Part shown: positions 8,881 to 17,600 of the stretch, in pieces
Layout of the letters: each line of letters starts with the position of its first letter
Numbering within the stretch: the stretch's first letter is position 1
NCBI RefSeq assembly: GCF_000007345.1
Contig: NC_003552.1
Coordinates: 434,001 to 498,000 of the forward strand
Direction of reading: 5' to 3'
DNA from: Methanosarcina acetivorans C2A
GTDB lineage: Archaea; Halobacteriota; Methanosarcinia; Methanosarcinales; Methanosarcinaceae
DNA length: 64,000 bases
Program-made: the position numbers and the translations under genes
The notes under the pieces: model-generated
Databases searched by the model: none
What the model was told of the DNA's origin: nothing
Seen by the model: only the letters and a program-made list of their open reading frames with translations

Positions 8881-9597
8881 ATGTCGGCAGAAAAATCCGG
8901 AAATAATGGACAGAACAACGGACAAAAAATCATCATGCAGGTTGAAAACCTCTCCAAGACCTATATGCAGGGGAAAATTCCTGTCCATGCCCTTCGCTGT
9001 GCCTGTATAACCGTAAGGAAAGGAGAGTTTCTTGCTATCATGGGACCTTCTGGATCAGGGAAATCAACTCTTCTCGCCCTGATAGGTACCCTTGAAAAAG
9101 CCACGGACGGGAAAGTCATTCTTGAAGGGACAGACCTTACCTCAGTTCCGGAAAAGCTGCTTCCGAGCGTGAGAAGAGAGAAAATCGGCTTTATTTTCCA
9201 GCACTACAACCTGATCCCTACACTTTCTGCCCTTGAGAATGTGGAACTTGCAATGCGCTTTTCGAGGGTGCCAAAAAAAGAGAGGAAGGAAAGAGCAAAA
9301 ACCCTGCTTGAAGACCTGGGCCTGGGAGACCGCCTGAACCATAAACCCACCGAGCTGTCCGGGGGAGAGCAGCAAAGGGTTTCTATTGCAAGGGCACTTG
9401 CGAATAAACCTGCCCTGATCCTTGCAGACGAGCCGACAGGAGAGGTGGACAGCAAAACCCGAGATTCTATTGTGCGGGTTTTCAAGGAATTAAGCCAGAA
9501 GGGACAGACAATTCTTGTAGTAACTCACGACCCTGAAGTTGCAAAGGAATGTTCAAGAGTGCTCAGGATTACGGATGGAACGATTAAAGATTATTAG
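8881..9597 (+). CDS. LolD/MacB-type ABC transporter ATPase
   Basis: The ATP-binding subunit partnering the permease at 6932-8047. Visible motifs are Walker A GPSGSGKSTLL, Q-loop (FIFQHYNLIPTL), signature LSGGEQQR, Walker B ALILADEPTGEVDSK and the switch His in VTHDPEVAK. I place the start at ATG 8881 (238 residues), behind GGAGGG 5 bp upstream. The longer open frame from 8818 would translate the permease remnant and is not expected to be coding. The gene ends in a UAG codon; if it were read through, 13 further codons follow before UAA. Between permease and ATPase sits the toxin-antitoxin insertion, so the two subunits may now use separate promoters. Confidence 0.9.
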   Translation: MSAEKSGNNGQNNGQKIIMQVENLSKTYMQGKIPVHALRCACITVRKGEFLAIMGPSGSGKSTLLALIGTLEKATDGKVILEGTDLTSVPEKLLPSVRREKIGFIFQHYNLIPTLSALENVELAMRFSRVPKKERKERAKTLLEDLGLGDRLNHKPTELSGGEQQRVSIARALANKPALILADEPTGEVDSKTRDSIVRVFKELSQKGQTILVVTHDPEVAKECSRVLRITDGTIKDY

Positions 9598-9684
9598 GCT
9601 ACAGGAATTAAAACAATTATAGTAAAGAGCTCGTCCTAAACCCATTTAAAAAGGTGATAAGGGGTGATCAGGGTTCAAAATGGC

Positions 9685-10149
9685 TCAATTCGAAACTTGT
9701 GCTAAGATTATTTTTCGTACATGGAAACCATAGTGATTATAAAAATCAATTACGTTTTCATTTTCACCTCCTACAGCGACTATTTTTGATTTTACCTTAT
9801 TTTTATCCAGCCATTCCAGGGCATTTTCCATCAATTGACTTCCAATTCCATGTTTGCGATATTCTTTTTCCACATACAGTGAGTCTATTTCCCCTATCAT
9901 TTCTGTATTAATTGTGCTAATGCAGTATCCAATATATTGTCCTGTATCTTTATCTTTTACTAAGTTAACTCTCATAGCCACTTTTGAATCATCTGTTAAT
10001 TCGTTAACTCTATCTTGAAATCTTTTATTCTCATAAGTATCTTCAAAATGTTTCGATTTATTTTTGTGGTAGATTATAAGACTCTGCCATAAAGGTTCTA
10101 TTAAAGATAGTGATTCCTGTGCGCCTTCTATATATTCAACATTAATCAT
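9685..10149 (-). CDS. GNAT-family N-acetyltransferase
   Basis: A 154-residue single-domain GNAT protein. The acetyl-CoA binding segment is clear: SLYVEKEYRKHGIGSQLMEN near residues 90-109 (the R-x-x-G-I-G motif A), and the C-terminal motif B region has FYNHYGFHVRK. Substrate unknown. It stands alone between the ABC ATPase and the isomerase gene, with somewhat more AT-rich codon use than either neighbour. Confidence 0.85.
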   Translation of the reverse strand: MINVEYIEGAQESLSLIEPLWQSLIIYHKNKSKHFEDTYENKRFQDRVNELTDDSKVAMRVNLVKDKDTGQYIGYCISTINTEMIGEIDSLYVEKEYRKHGIGSQLMENALEWLDKNKVKSKIVAVGGENENVIDFYNHYGFHVRKIILAQVSN

Positions 10150-10212
10150 GTTTTTTCCTTCTTGTTATTTAGCGCAGTACGCCCTATATGTCTATATATC
10201 TCTTTAGACATC

Positions 10213-11136
10213 CTAGATCTCTTCAAACTCCCAGCCCAGGTGCTCTTTTATGACGGTATATGCCATCGCAGGCGGGATGATTCCAATATCTGTTACGATC
10301 ATATCGATGTATTCTGCAGGGGTGAAGTCAAAAGCCGGATTTCTTACCTGTACGTGAGGGAGATCTGCAAGGACGGAAGGGGCGACTACTTCGTCTGCAG
10401 CCCTTTCTTCGATTTCTATCGGGTTTCCCACAATGGTGCTCGGGCTGAACTTGAAAGTTTCGGCAGCTACCATAAAACTTTTTCTGGCTTCGTGGGCGGC
10501 AAGAGCGAGCTGAGAAGTCCCTATCTTGTTTACAAGAGCCCCGTTGGCTGCAATTGCGTCCGCCCCAACGATAACTTTGTCCACGCCTTTCATGTAGTAA
10601 CGTACGGCAGAGTCCACGATCAGGGTTGTTGGGATGCTAAAATCGTTAAGGTGCCGGATCGTCAATAAGCCCTGACGCCGCGGGCGGCTTTCGGTAGCGA
10701 TAACTGAAATATCCTTTCCGGTATCAAAGGCCGTGGTGATTATGGAAAGAGCAGCATGCGAGTTGCAGTGGGTCATAATAACGTCTCCGTCCTGAATTCT
10801 TCTCGACCCTATTTTTCCGATTTTTTCAAGTGCGCGGTCTGCTCTTTTAATAAAAAGGTTTGCATTTGTGATGATTTCCTGTCTTGCTTCTTCCACATTT
10901 CCCGAAGAATACCTTGAAGCAAGTTTTACGGCGTTCGGAAGGGAAACAGCTGTTGGGCGGGTACTGATAAGAAAACTCGAAACTTCCTGGATGCTGGTTG
11001 CAAACTCCTCCATTGAAGCGACCTCCAGCCCTGCAGCGTAATCCCTGATGGCTTCAGCGGCTGCTTTTGCAATCCTGCCTGCACCCCGGACTTCCATTGT
11101 CCGGATCTTTTCTGCGGTTTCCTGAACTTTTTCCAT
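10213..11136 (-). CDS. Ribose-1,5-bisphosphate isomerase
   Basis: A 307-residue protein of the eIF-2B alpha/beta/delta-related family, archaeal R15P isomerase branch. It converts ribose 1,5-bisphosphate to ribulose 1,5-bisphosphate in the AMP degradation route that feeds type III RuBisCO. Supporting motifs are the N-terminal helix IRTMEVRGAGRIAKAAAEA, SRRIQDGDVIMTHCNSHAA in the middle with the catalytic Cys, ATESRPRRQG, VDSAVRYYMKGVDKVIVGAD with the catalytic Asp, and ANGALVNKIGT. AMP phosphorylase and RuBisCO are not in this window. The stop is UAG, followed two codons later by UAA, so occasional UAG decoding would add only three residues. Confidence 0.9.
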   Translation of the reverse strand: MEKVQETAEKIRTMEVRGAGRIAKAAAEAIRDYAAGLEVASMEEFATSIQEVSSFLISTRPTAVSLPNAVKLASRYSSGNVEEARQEIITNANLFIKRADRALEKIGKIGSRRIQDGDVIMTHCNSHAALSIITTAFDTGKDISVIATESRPRRQGLLTIRHLNDFSIPTTLIVDSAVRYYMKGVDKVIVGADAIAANGALVNKIGTSQLALAAHEARKSFMVAAETFKFSPSTIVGNPIEIEERAADEVVAPSVLADLPHVQVRNPAFDFTPAEYIDMIVTDIGIIPPAMAYTVIKEHLGWEFEEI

Positions 11137-11214
11137 AATATAGAGGATAGATAGAGTCCGATTTATAGCTATCTTCCGGCAAAGTCCGGAGATTTAACCC
11201 CGGATTATTTAAAT

Positions 11215-12003
11215 TCAAACCCCGATTATTTCTTCGGACCTGTCCCTGTAGTAAGCAAAAAGATCTTCTCCCCACTGAAGACCAGCGGGATCGAAGCACA
11301 GAACATCCTGTTTATGGTCAAAAGTGCCGTCTGAAAAAGGAAGTGTTAGAGAGAGGAACCTGTCAGTAACAACATGAGAAAAATCTATTTTTTCGTCACA
11401 TACATAGAAACTGGAATTAGACAACTTTAGAAATTCTCTTAATTCAGTTTGATATTCCTCTATTACTCTCCCGTAAACCGTACGGGTAACAAGAAGAGAA
11501 ATATCCGCCCCCTTTGCTGCGAAAGAGAGAAAAAGATACGGGTAAAGTGGATGAAAAATAGAAGCAATACCCCTGATCCTTCTTGATACTGAAAGTTTTT
11601 CCACAAATTCCTTATGAGGTTCAAAGAGATGGGTCCAGTCAGGAGGTTCGGAAAATGTGCAGTTTTCCAGATCTCCAATCCTGTTCCTTAAGGAGAGTGG
11701 GATACACTCAACTGCATGTTTTGACCAGTATTCGTAGTTCTTACCAAAAACATTTAATAAACTTACCATTGCCTGCATTCTGCCAGCTACAGCTATGCCA
11801 AGAGGAGACAGGCTGTAAACGTCTTCTGCCTTGAATACAAGAGAATCATCCCTTAATTTTTTTAGTTGAGGAAGTACAGCTACCGCACTGGTATTCAGAT
11901 ATTTTTTTATTTCTTCGGTAGTTTTTGGCCCCTCTTTCAAGAATAAAAGAATATCTTTTCTTTTCTCAGAGAAGAAAATTAATTCAAGAAGCTGACTGTT
12001 CAT
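11215..12003 (-). CDS. Winged-helix regulator with FilR1 (DUF1724) domain
   Basis: A 262-residue protein of a family expanded in Methanosarcina, in which members regulate methanogenesis and related genes. Residues about 1-75 form a winged helix (KRKDILLFLKEGPKTTEEIK and the following recognition segment). The C-terminal FilR1/DUF1724 domain spans about 125-255, with SRRIRGIASIFHPLYPYLF and FSHVVTDRFLSLTLPFSDG. Downstream is the isomerase gene in the same direction, 78 bp away. Ligand and targets are unknown. Confidence 0.85.
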   Translation of the reverse strand: MNSQLLELIFFSEKRKDILLFLKEGPKTTEEIKKYLNTSAVAVLPQLKKLRDDSLVFKAEDVYSLSPLGIAVAGRMQAMVSLLNVFGKNYEYWSKHAVECIPLSLRNRIGDLENCTFSEPPDWTHLFEPHKEFVEKLSVSRRIRGIASIFHPLYPYLFLSFAAKGADISLLVTRTVYGRVIEEYQTELREFLKLSNSSFYVCDEKIDFSHVVTDRFLSLTLPFSDGTFDHKQDVLCFDPAGLQWGEDLFAYYRDRSEEIIGV

Positions 12004-12274
12004 GTTTTTGAAATATAGGTAAGCACGTGATAAGTATCTTTCGTATATTTCACCGCTTTTCCCAGAAAAATTATCAATTAACTAAAAATTACCATGTGTC
12101 TATATAAAAAAAATTTATTTTATAGCCCTTATAGAAAAGTATAAATCCAAATAAATATTGCAGAGTAAAAAATTAGAGGAATTAAGGATGTGAAATTGAA
12201 TTTTCAGGTCAAAAGGCCTTGATTTTGAAGCTGCTAAATTATTTAATGAGAAACAAATTTTAAGGTCGTATAGG

Positions 12275-12281
12275 TTATATA
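12275..12281 (+). promoter_or_regulatory. TATA box of small RNA 1
   Basis: TTATATA inside GGTTATATACC. It lies about 32 bp upstream of the first stem of the structured RNA, so transcription would start near 12304. The flanks are loosely symmetric, which may or may not matter. Confidence 0.5.
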
Positions 12282-12303
12282 CCTCAATAACATAAAGAGG
12301 AAG

Positions 12304-12415
12304 TTGACGATTAAGAGTTAAGGGGTTTTTCTCTTAATCGTATAGGGGTTGAATCACACAGTTGGGAGCCGAATCAGAGGTGGCAAACGGCTCCCAATTC
12401 TAACACTAATATTTT
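12304..12415 (+). ncRNA. Putative structured small RNA 1 (two hairpins)
   Basis: No open frame is present. An 11-bp perfect stem (12307-12317 with 12331-12341) carries a 13-nt loop containing AAGGGGTT. A single-stranded linker with GGGGTTGAATCA (12345-12356) follows. A 10-bp perfect stem (12362-12371 with 12388-12397) has a 16-nt loop, and a T-rich tract lies near 12410. A sibling with the same architecture lies at 12833-12920. The linker core is shared at 11 of 12 positions, the AAGGGGTT loop is shared, and the second loop is again 16 nt. Methanosarcina has abundant intergenic small RNAs with G-rich single-stranded loops. I cannot say from sequence whether this matches a named one. Confidence 0.65.
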
Positions 12416-12802
12416 TTAAGAGCCAAAATCCACGAAAAACGGAGTAATCCAGACTATCCAGGCATTTAATTTTTTAAAAAACCGGTTAGCTGGACAAAAT
12501 AAATTAAAGAAGTTTGGGGCCGGGTGGAAGAACTATGAAAAGGAAAGTTTTTGGTAGAGAAAAATCGATAGCTGAAACCCCACACATGAATTTTTTGAGT
12601 TAAAAAAACTCTGATTGTGTATTTTAAAATCCGGAAATAAATTTTAAAGATGAAAGAAAGGGAAAAAATATTTAGCGTTTTCAATTATGTTGAAAGTTTT
12701 AATATCGTCAAAAAATTTGATGTAAATAAATATTTTAAAGAAATATAAAAAAGTAGTGACCTCATTTTTTTGATGAATAAGCAATTTTTCATGTCGTTTA
12801 TG
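12416..12802. other. Intergenic region between the two small RNAs
   Basis: About 390 AT-rich bases with no convincing open frame on either strand. The longest minus-strand frame (12466-12684) looks like composition rather than a protein. I see no repeat or strong hairpin here. Confidence 0.5.
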
Positions 12803-12810
12803 TTATATAA
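12803..12810 (+). promoter_or_regulatory. TATA box of small RNA 2
   Basis: TTATATAA lies about 30 bp upstream of the first stem of small RNA 2 at a spacing very similar to that in small RNA 1. Confidence 0.5.
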
Positions 12811-12832
12811 TTAGAAACCATAAAAAGGAATA

Positions 12833-12920
12833 TAGATTGAGAGCAAGGGGTTAGCTCTCGGTCTGATGGGGTTGGATCATCGGTAGGGACCTGTATAAGG
12901 GAAAAATGGTCCCTATTATC
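12833..12920 (+). ncRNA. Putative structured small RNA 2, sibling of RNA 1
   Basis: Stem 1 is GAGAGC (12839-12844) with GCTCTC (12854-12859) closing a loop that again contains AAGGGGTT. The linker core GGGGTTGGATCA (12868-12879) differs at one base from RNA 1. Stem 2 is TAGGGACC (12884-12891) with GGTCCCTA (12908-12915) around a 16-nt loop, as in RNA 1. The stem sequences themselves differ completely between siblings while pairing is kept, which is strong evidence for selection on structure. Each sibling has its own TATA box, so the pair looks like a duplicated, independently transcribed RNA gene. Confidence 0.65.
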
Positions 12921-13001
12921 CTAATCAGGATATAGCGTAAAGCTTGAACTTTTTTTCCGGAATTAAAGAACTATTTTTAAGCCGACATAATTTTTCTTAA
13001 C

Positions 13002-13069
13002 CAGTGTTTCTTAAACAGTGTTTCTTAAACAGTGTTTCTTAAACAGTGTTTCTTGACCAGTGTTTCTTC
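13002..13069. repeat. Five tandem copies of a 14-bp repeat
   Basis: The unit CAGTGTTTCTTAAA starts at 13002, 13016, 13030, 13044 and 13058. The first three are identical, the fourth ends GAC and the fifth is partial. It lies in the roughly 470-bp stretch between small RNA 2 and fmdE, in which I see no gene. Confidence 0.85.
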
Positions 13070-13397
13070 TTTCTCTAAATACCAATAGTATCAGGAGACA
13101 AATTCTATGAAAGCATACCTGAGATAGATAGTAAATGAGAAATAAAATAGTGGAGGAAAAGTCCAACTCTCCTGATGTTAAGGTACATGAGAAAAAAAGC
13201 ACCGAAAAAAGAGGGATATACCACACTTTGCAGCTGCTAAAAACAATGCAGGAGATTGATCTGCGATTAATACTTCATATTTTTTTTGTAATATCAATGA
13301 AATACAGAATTTATAAATAATAGTCAACGAATATGAAACTGATCTATTAAATTAATCAGAGATACCAGAAAAAGGAATTAAAGTAGGAGTTGGAAAC

Positions 13398-13997
13398 CTG
13401 GAATTCAATAACGCTGATTTTGATACTGCTGTAAAGTTCCACGGACATGTCTGTCCGGGCATTTCCATAGGATACAGAGTCGCTGCTCTGGCTGCCGACC
13501 GTTTCAAGGACAGGAGCGAAGACGAAGAGCTCGTTGCAGTCGTGGAAAACAGGTCGTGTGCAGTGGATGCGATTCAGGCGATCAATGGCTGCACCTGCGG
13601 GAAAGGGAATCTCATCTTTAAAGAACACGGAAAGCATGTATATACTTTTTTCAAGAGAGGGGACAAAAAAGCCCTCCGAATTTCCATGAACCCAGATGCC
13701 TTCCCCCAGGACAACAGACACACGGCACTCTTCGCAAAACTGAGAGCAGGCGCTGCAAGCCCTGAAGAAGCAGAGGAATTCAGGGTTTCCCACGCAGCAA
13801 AAAGCCAGAGAATTCTGGAAATGCCTGAAGAGGAACTTTTCTTCGTGAGTGAAGTGGAAATCGAGCCCCCGGAAAAAGCCATAATCTATCCTACCATTAT
13901 ATGCAGCAAATGCGGAGAAGGCTTTATGGAGCCCCTTGGAAGGGTGAAAAACGGAGAAATAGTCTGTATTCCCTGTTTTGAGGCAAAAAATGAATGA
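13398..13997 (+). CDS. FmdE-family protein with C-terminal zinc ribbon
   Basis: About 199 residues. The N-terminal FmdE motif TAVKFHGHVCPGISIGYR (residues about 9-26) and the central SCAVDAIQAINGCTCGKGN segment carry the metal-binding Cys and His residues. A short zinc ribbon at the end has CSKCGEG and CIPCFE. FmdE-like proteins are named after the formylmethanofuran dehydrogenase operon but their function is unsettled. The homologous region begins upstream of the first ATG, GTG or TTG start. The only well-placed initiation codon is CTG 13398, preceded by AGGAG 8 bp upstream. GTG 13542 would remove the FHGHVCPG motif. The end overlaps trmO by 8 bp, so the two are co-expressed. Confidence 0.85.
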   Translation: MEFNNADFDTAVKFHGHVCPGISIGYRVAALAADRFKDRSEDEELVAVVENRSCAVDAIQAINGCTCGKGNLIFKEHGKHVYTFFKRGDKKALRISMNPDAFPQDNRHTALFAKLRAGAASPEEAEEFRVSHAAKSQRILEMPEEELFFVSEVEIEPPEKAIIYPTIICSKCGEGFMEPLGRVKNGEIVCIPCFEAKNE

Positions 13998-14427
13998 AAG
14001 TGCAGAGCCAATCCCCGAAAAAGTCGAATTTACCCCCATAGGCTATGTTGAGAATGATTACCTTGAGCCCGGGCATAACGAAGAGATCTACGGAAAGGTT
14101 TCAAAAATTATCCTCAGAAAAGACCTGGAAGACGGGCTTTACAGGGTAGACGAACTTGAAAAACTGTATATTCTCTTTTATTTCAGCAAATCAAAAGGGT
14201 ATAAACTGATCCACCGCCGCCATTATGACGGGGAGATGTCCGGGGTTTTTGCCAGCAGAAGCCCATTCCGCCCGAATGGGATAGGACTGACCATCGTAGA
14301 GTTCTTAAAAGTAGAAGGCAACGTGCTCTACGTAAAGGGCCTGGATGCCATCAACGGGACCCCTGTACTGGATATAAAACCCTATATAAAAAAGCTTGAA
14401 GAAAAAACAGAAGAAAGTAAAGACTGA
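13990..14427 (+). CDS. trmO: tRNA (t6A37) N6-methyltransferase TrmO family
   Basis: A 145-residue protein of the TrmO/YaeB beta-barrel family, which methylates N6-threonylcarbamoyladenosine at position 37 of certain tRNAs with S-adenosylmethionine. Motifs include TPIGYVEND at the N-terminus, YILFYFSKSKGYKL, and the hallmark GVFASRSPFRPNGIGLTIVE near residue 85. DAINGTPVLDIKPYI follows. ATG 13990 is chosen because it couples to the fmdE stop; the upstream TTG is weaker. It lacks the C-terminal extension of longer bacterial TrmO proteins, as is common in archaea. Confidence 0.85.
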   Translation: MNESAEPIPEKVEFTPIGYVENDYLEPGHNEEIYGKVSKIILRKDLEDGLYRVDELEKLYILFYFSKSKGYKLIHRRHYDGEMSGVFASRSPFRPNGIGLTIVEFLKVEGNVLYVKGLDAINGTPVLDIKPYIKKLEEKTEESKD

Positions 14428-14546
14428 AAAAGATATTAGAAGGCAAAAGGCAGAAAAAACAGGCGTTCAGGAACAAAAACCTGACACTCGAAATAAAAAT
14501 CAGACATTAAGAATCAGATATTGAGAGATAAAACCAGGCATACAGG

Positions 14547-14585
14547 AATAAAATAGAGAAATAAAATAGAGAAATAAAATAGAGA
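14547..14585. repeat. Three perfect tandem copies of a 13-bp repeat
   Basis: AATAAAATAGAGA is repeated at 14547, 14560 and 14573. It lies between the convergent ends of trmO and the first CobN-like gene. No function is evident. Confidence 0.85.
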
Positions 14586-14683
14586 ACTGGAAAAGGTCTT
14601 TCCCGCATAAAAAGAAAGGAAAAAAAGGGTTTCCCCTTTTCCAGATACCTTAGCTGTTTTTAACATTCGGGTTTATTTATACC

Positions 14684-17600
14684 TTAAAACTTTTTCTTCC
14701 GTATGCCCAGGTAAATTCCTCCGGCCGCAACCAGTACGAAAAGGGTTCCTAAAATGTCCGCACCCGAGAAGGACATCCCTCCCCCATCCTCATTTTCAAC
14801 AGTCTCCTGCGTCATTTCATAGCCTTCGACATAATCAGGATCTGCAGAAGATCTTGAGACTTCGGGTGCAGGTTCGGGAGAATCAACCCCGTATCCGGCA
14901 TCTTCCTCCATAACAGTCTGATTGCTGCTCTCAGAACTCCGAATCACAGGAGTTGAACTCCCCTTGTTCCCACTGCTGCTGTGCTTTTCAAATACTTCCT
15001 GCTCAAGGGATTCCTGCGTAGCTTCTTCAATTGCTTCGGTGAAACCGGGGACTGAGACCAAACCTGCAACATAGCTGTTGAGAGTGGGGTTTCCGCAGGT
15101 GTGATGACAGCATGTGACTCCGTCTTCCACAACGGATTCCGCATACTCCCTGGCAAGCTCTTCCAGGACTTCATCGGAAGGATTCCAGTCTCCCCTCCTT
15201 ACGGATTCGATGAGGTTAAGGGCAATTGACTGATAGGCATAAGGGTTCGTATTTTTCAGGTGTTCGGTAACCCCCAGGTCATACTGGTCCTGGAAATAGG
15301 TTTTGTAGACTTCATTCCACATGTCCTCCGTAACCAGATCGGGGGTAGCAACTTCCCATACCCGCATATTCTCAACAAAAGCATTCATATAACGTGTCCC
15401 GTCATACCCGTCCTGCATCATGCCTTCGATCCATGTGGGGTTCATATAACGAGAACGGAGGTCCCGGCTCAAGAAATGCTGCAGGGTTTCCACTCCTTCC
15501 TGTCCGGAGCTGCGCAGGTTATTGATGTACATGTCAGGACTGCTGCCTCGAACACTTTCCACTGCCATGGAAAGCCCTCCGAAATAGGCTGCAACCATCG
15601 GGTGCTCAAGCACTCCGTAAACATTGGATGTCCGGCTAAAGACCCCGACTTCCACATCAGCAAGGTTTTCCCGGAAGACATCCGTATACTGTTCTCCCCA
15701 GATATTTTCCCCGTAGACGTATCCCATACGGTCGATATAGAGATCTGCGATATCTTCCCTGTCTTCCCAGTCCGCTCCGGAAATGGCATTTTCGATTCCC
15801 GGAGTATACGAACCGGGTGACGGGCAGAAAATACGAGATGTGGAAAGGTTTTCAGCAGTTTCCTGATCATACCCGGCAGCCAGCAAAGATTCCTCAATCC
15901 TCTCAGAGTTCTGTTTTACGTAGTTAGGATAAGTTTCATCATCAGAAGCATTTGCTGCAAGTTTGACCGCCCTATCGATCAACTGGAGCCGGCTTGCATA
16001 CATGTCGCGGTAGGACCCGGAAGTCGTGACCAGAACATCTATTCTGGGCCTTCCGAGTTCATCCGAATCGATCAATTCCACGTCCTGTACCCGCCCTTTG
16101 CTGTCCCATACCGGCTTCACGCCAAGGAGGTAAAAGATCTCGGACTCCATAGTCCCCTGGTTCCTCGAAGTCTCTATGGACCAGAGCAGGAAAGAGACTT
16201 TTTCAGGATAGGTCCCGTTTTCAGCAAGCCGCTGTTCGAGAAGTTCGTCTCCGAGTTTGACTCCCACATTCCAGGCTGCCTTAGTAGGCACCAAACGGTC
16301 ATCAAAGGTACAGAGGTTTCTTCCGGTCGGAAGAGCATCCGGGTTTCTGATAGGGTCCCCTGCAGGTCCCGGAGGGATGTATTTCCCTTCCAGAGCATCG
16401 AGAATGCGCGGAATCTCAATGGTACAGGCATTGATTCTCTCCGTATACTCAAGGGCAAGCTCAAGGTCAGAGCTTACATTCTCCGAAGTCGTACCCAGCA
16501 CCAAGTTCTGGGCTTCTTCGGCTGTCCTTCCGGAAAGTACAGTCTCATTGAGAAGAAACGTCGTCAACCCATCCGTAGAGTTTACTTCCTCAACATGGGC
16601 TTTGAAATCATCCCCGAGCATTGCCTCGACCATTGCAACCAGGCTTTCTCCCGTAGGGGGCTCACTCAGGGTATGCGAACCGTAAGGCATGAAGATAGTC
16701 TTCAGTTCTCCGAGGTAGGCGTCCAGGTCCTCGATGAAAGCATCGGTTTTTGTTTCGTTTCCGGAAATGCTTTCAAGGTCCACTCCCAGGTCCGTGTCAA
16801 GGTCAAGCTCCCTGGTAGTATTAAGGATGAGCTCTCTGTATTCGGCCTTGACTGCCGGGTCATATGCCTGTTCGAACAGGTTTATGTCCTGCTGGAGCAG
16901 CGTCAGGTTTCCGTAAAGCCCGGAAGGTACAATGGTTGGGGTCAGGAAGTCCACAATCAGCATGTTCGCCCTTCGCCTGTCAAAAATCCCTTCGGCATCC
17001 ATCGGAAGTACATGAACCATAGGCATATCCTGCAGGAGAATCGCACCCCAGTCCTTTGCGGAAAGCCCGGATTCTTTTCCGGGCATCATCTCAATACTCG
17101 AAAAAATCGTGAAAAGAGCATCTGCTCCGTACTCCTCTCCCATGTACTTGTAGAAAGCCAGACACTGGTGGGTCGGAGGGATCGAACCGTCATAGTAGGT
17201 CACGGACTCATCCTGGTCCCAGCCCCACATCGGATCGGGAGCAAGCAGTATATTTCCGTATTCGAGCTTCGGAATTACGAGATACTTTCCGGTCTCGTTT
17301 TCCCAGACCATGATCTCTCCGGGAGCAGGCCCCCAGATCTCTTCCATCTCAGCCTGCTTCTCTTCAGGGAGAGAATCAAACCACTCAAGATACCTGGCTT
17401 CAGGAATGAGGATAACATCTCCGTTTTCAACAAGGGAATCAAGAACTCCCGGAGCCCAGACCCCCACATTATGTCCTCTTTCCAGCATGATTTCGGCAAG
17501 TTCGTCCCTGTCCGGAAGACTGTCGTTTCCGAGGTTGTATCCCCTTTCCTTCATTGCTAAAAGGAGGTTTGCAAGGCTTGCCTGAGCGTCCAGGTAGTAA

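Noticed and set aside
12271-12283. GGTTATATACC as an NrpR (nitrogen regulator) operator before small RNA 1
   Set aside because: The spacing does not fit the GGTA-spacer-TACC pattern I know, and it coincides with the TATA box.
13002-13069. Short tandem repeats as a possible CRISPR array
   Set aside because: The 14-bp units are directly adjacent with no spacers, and no cas genes are present.
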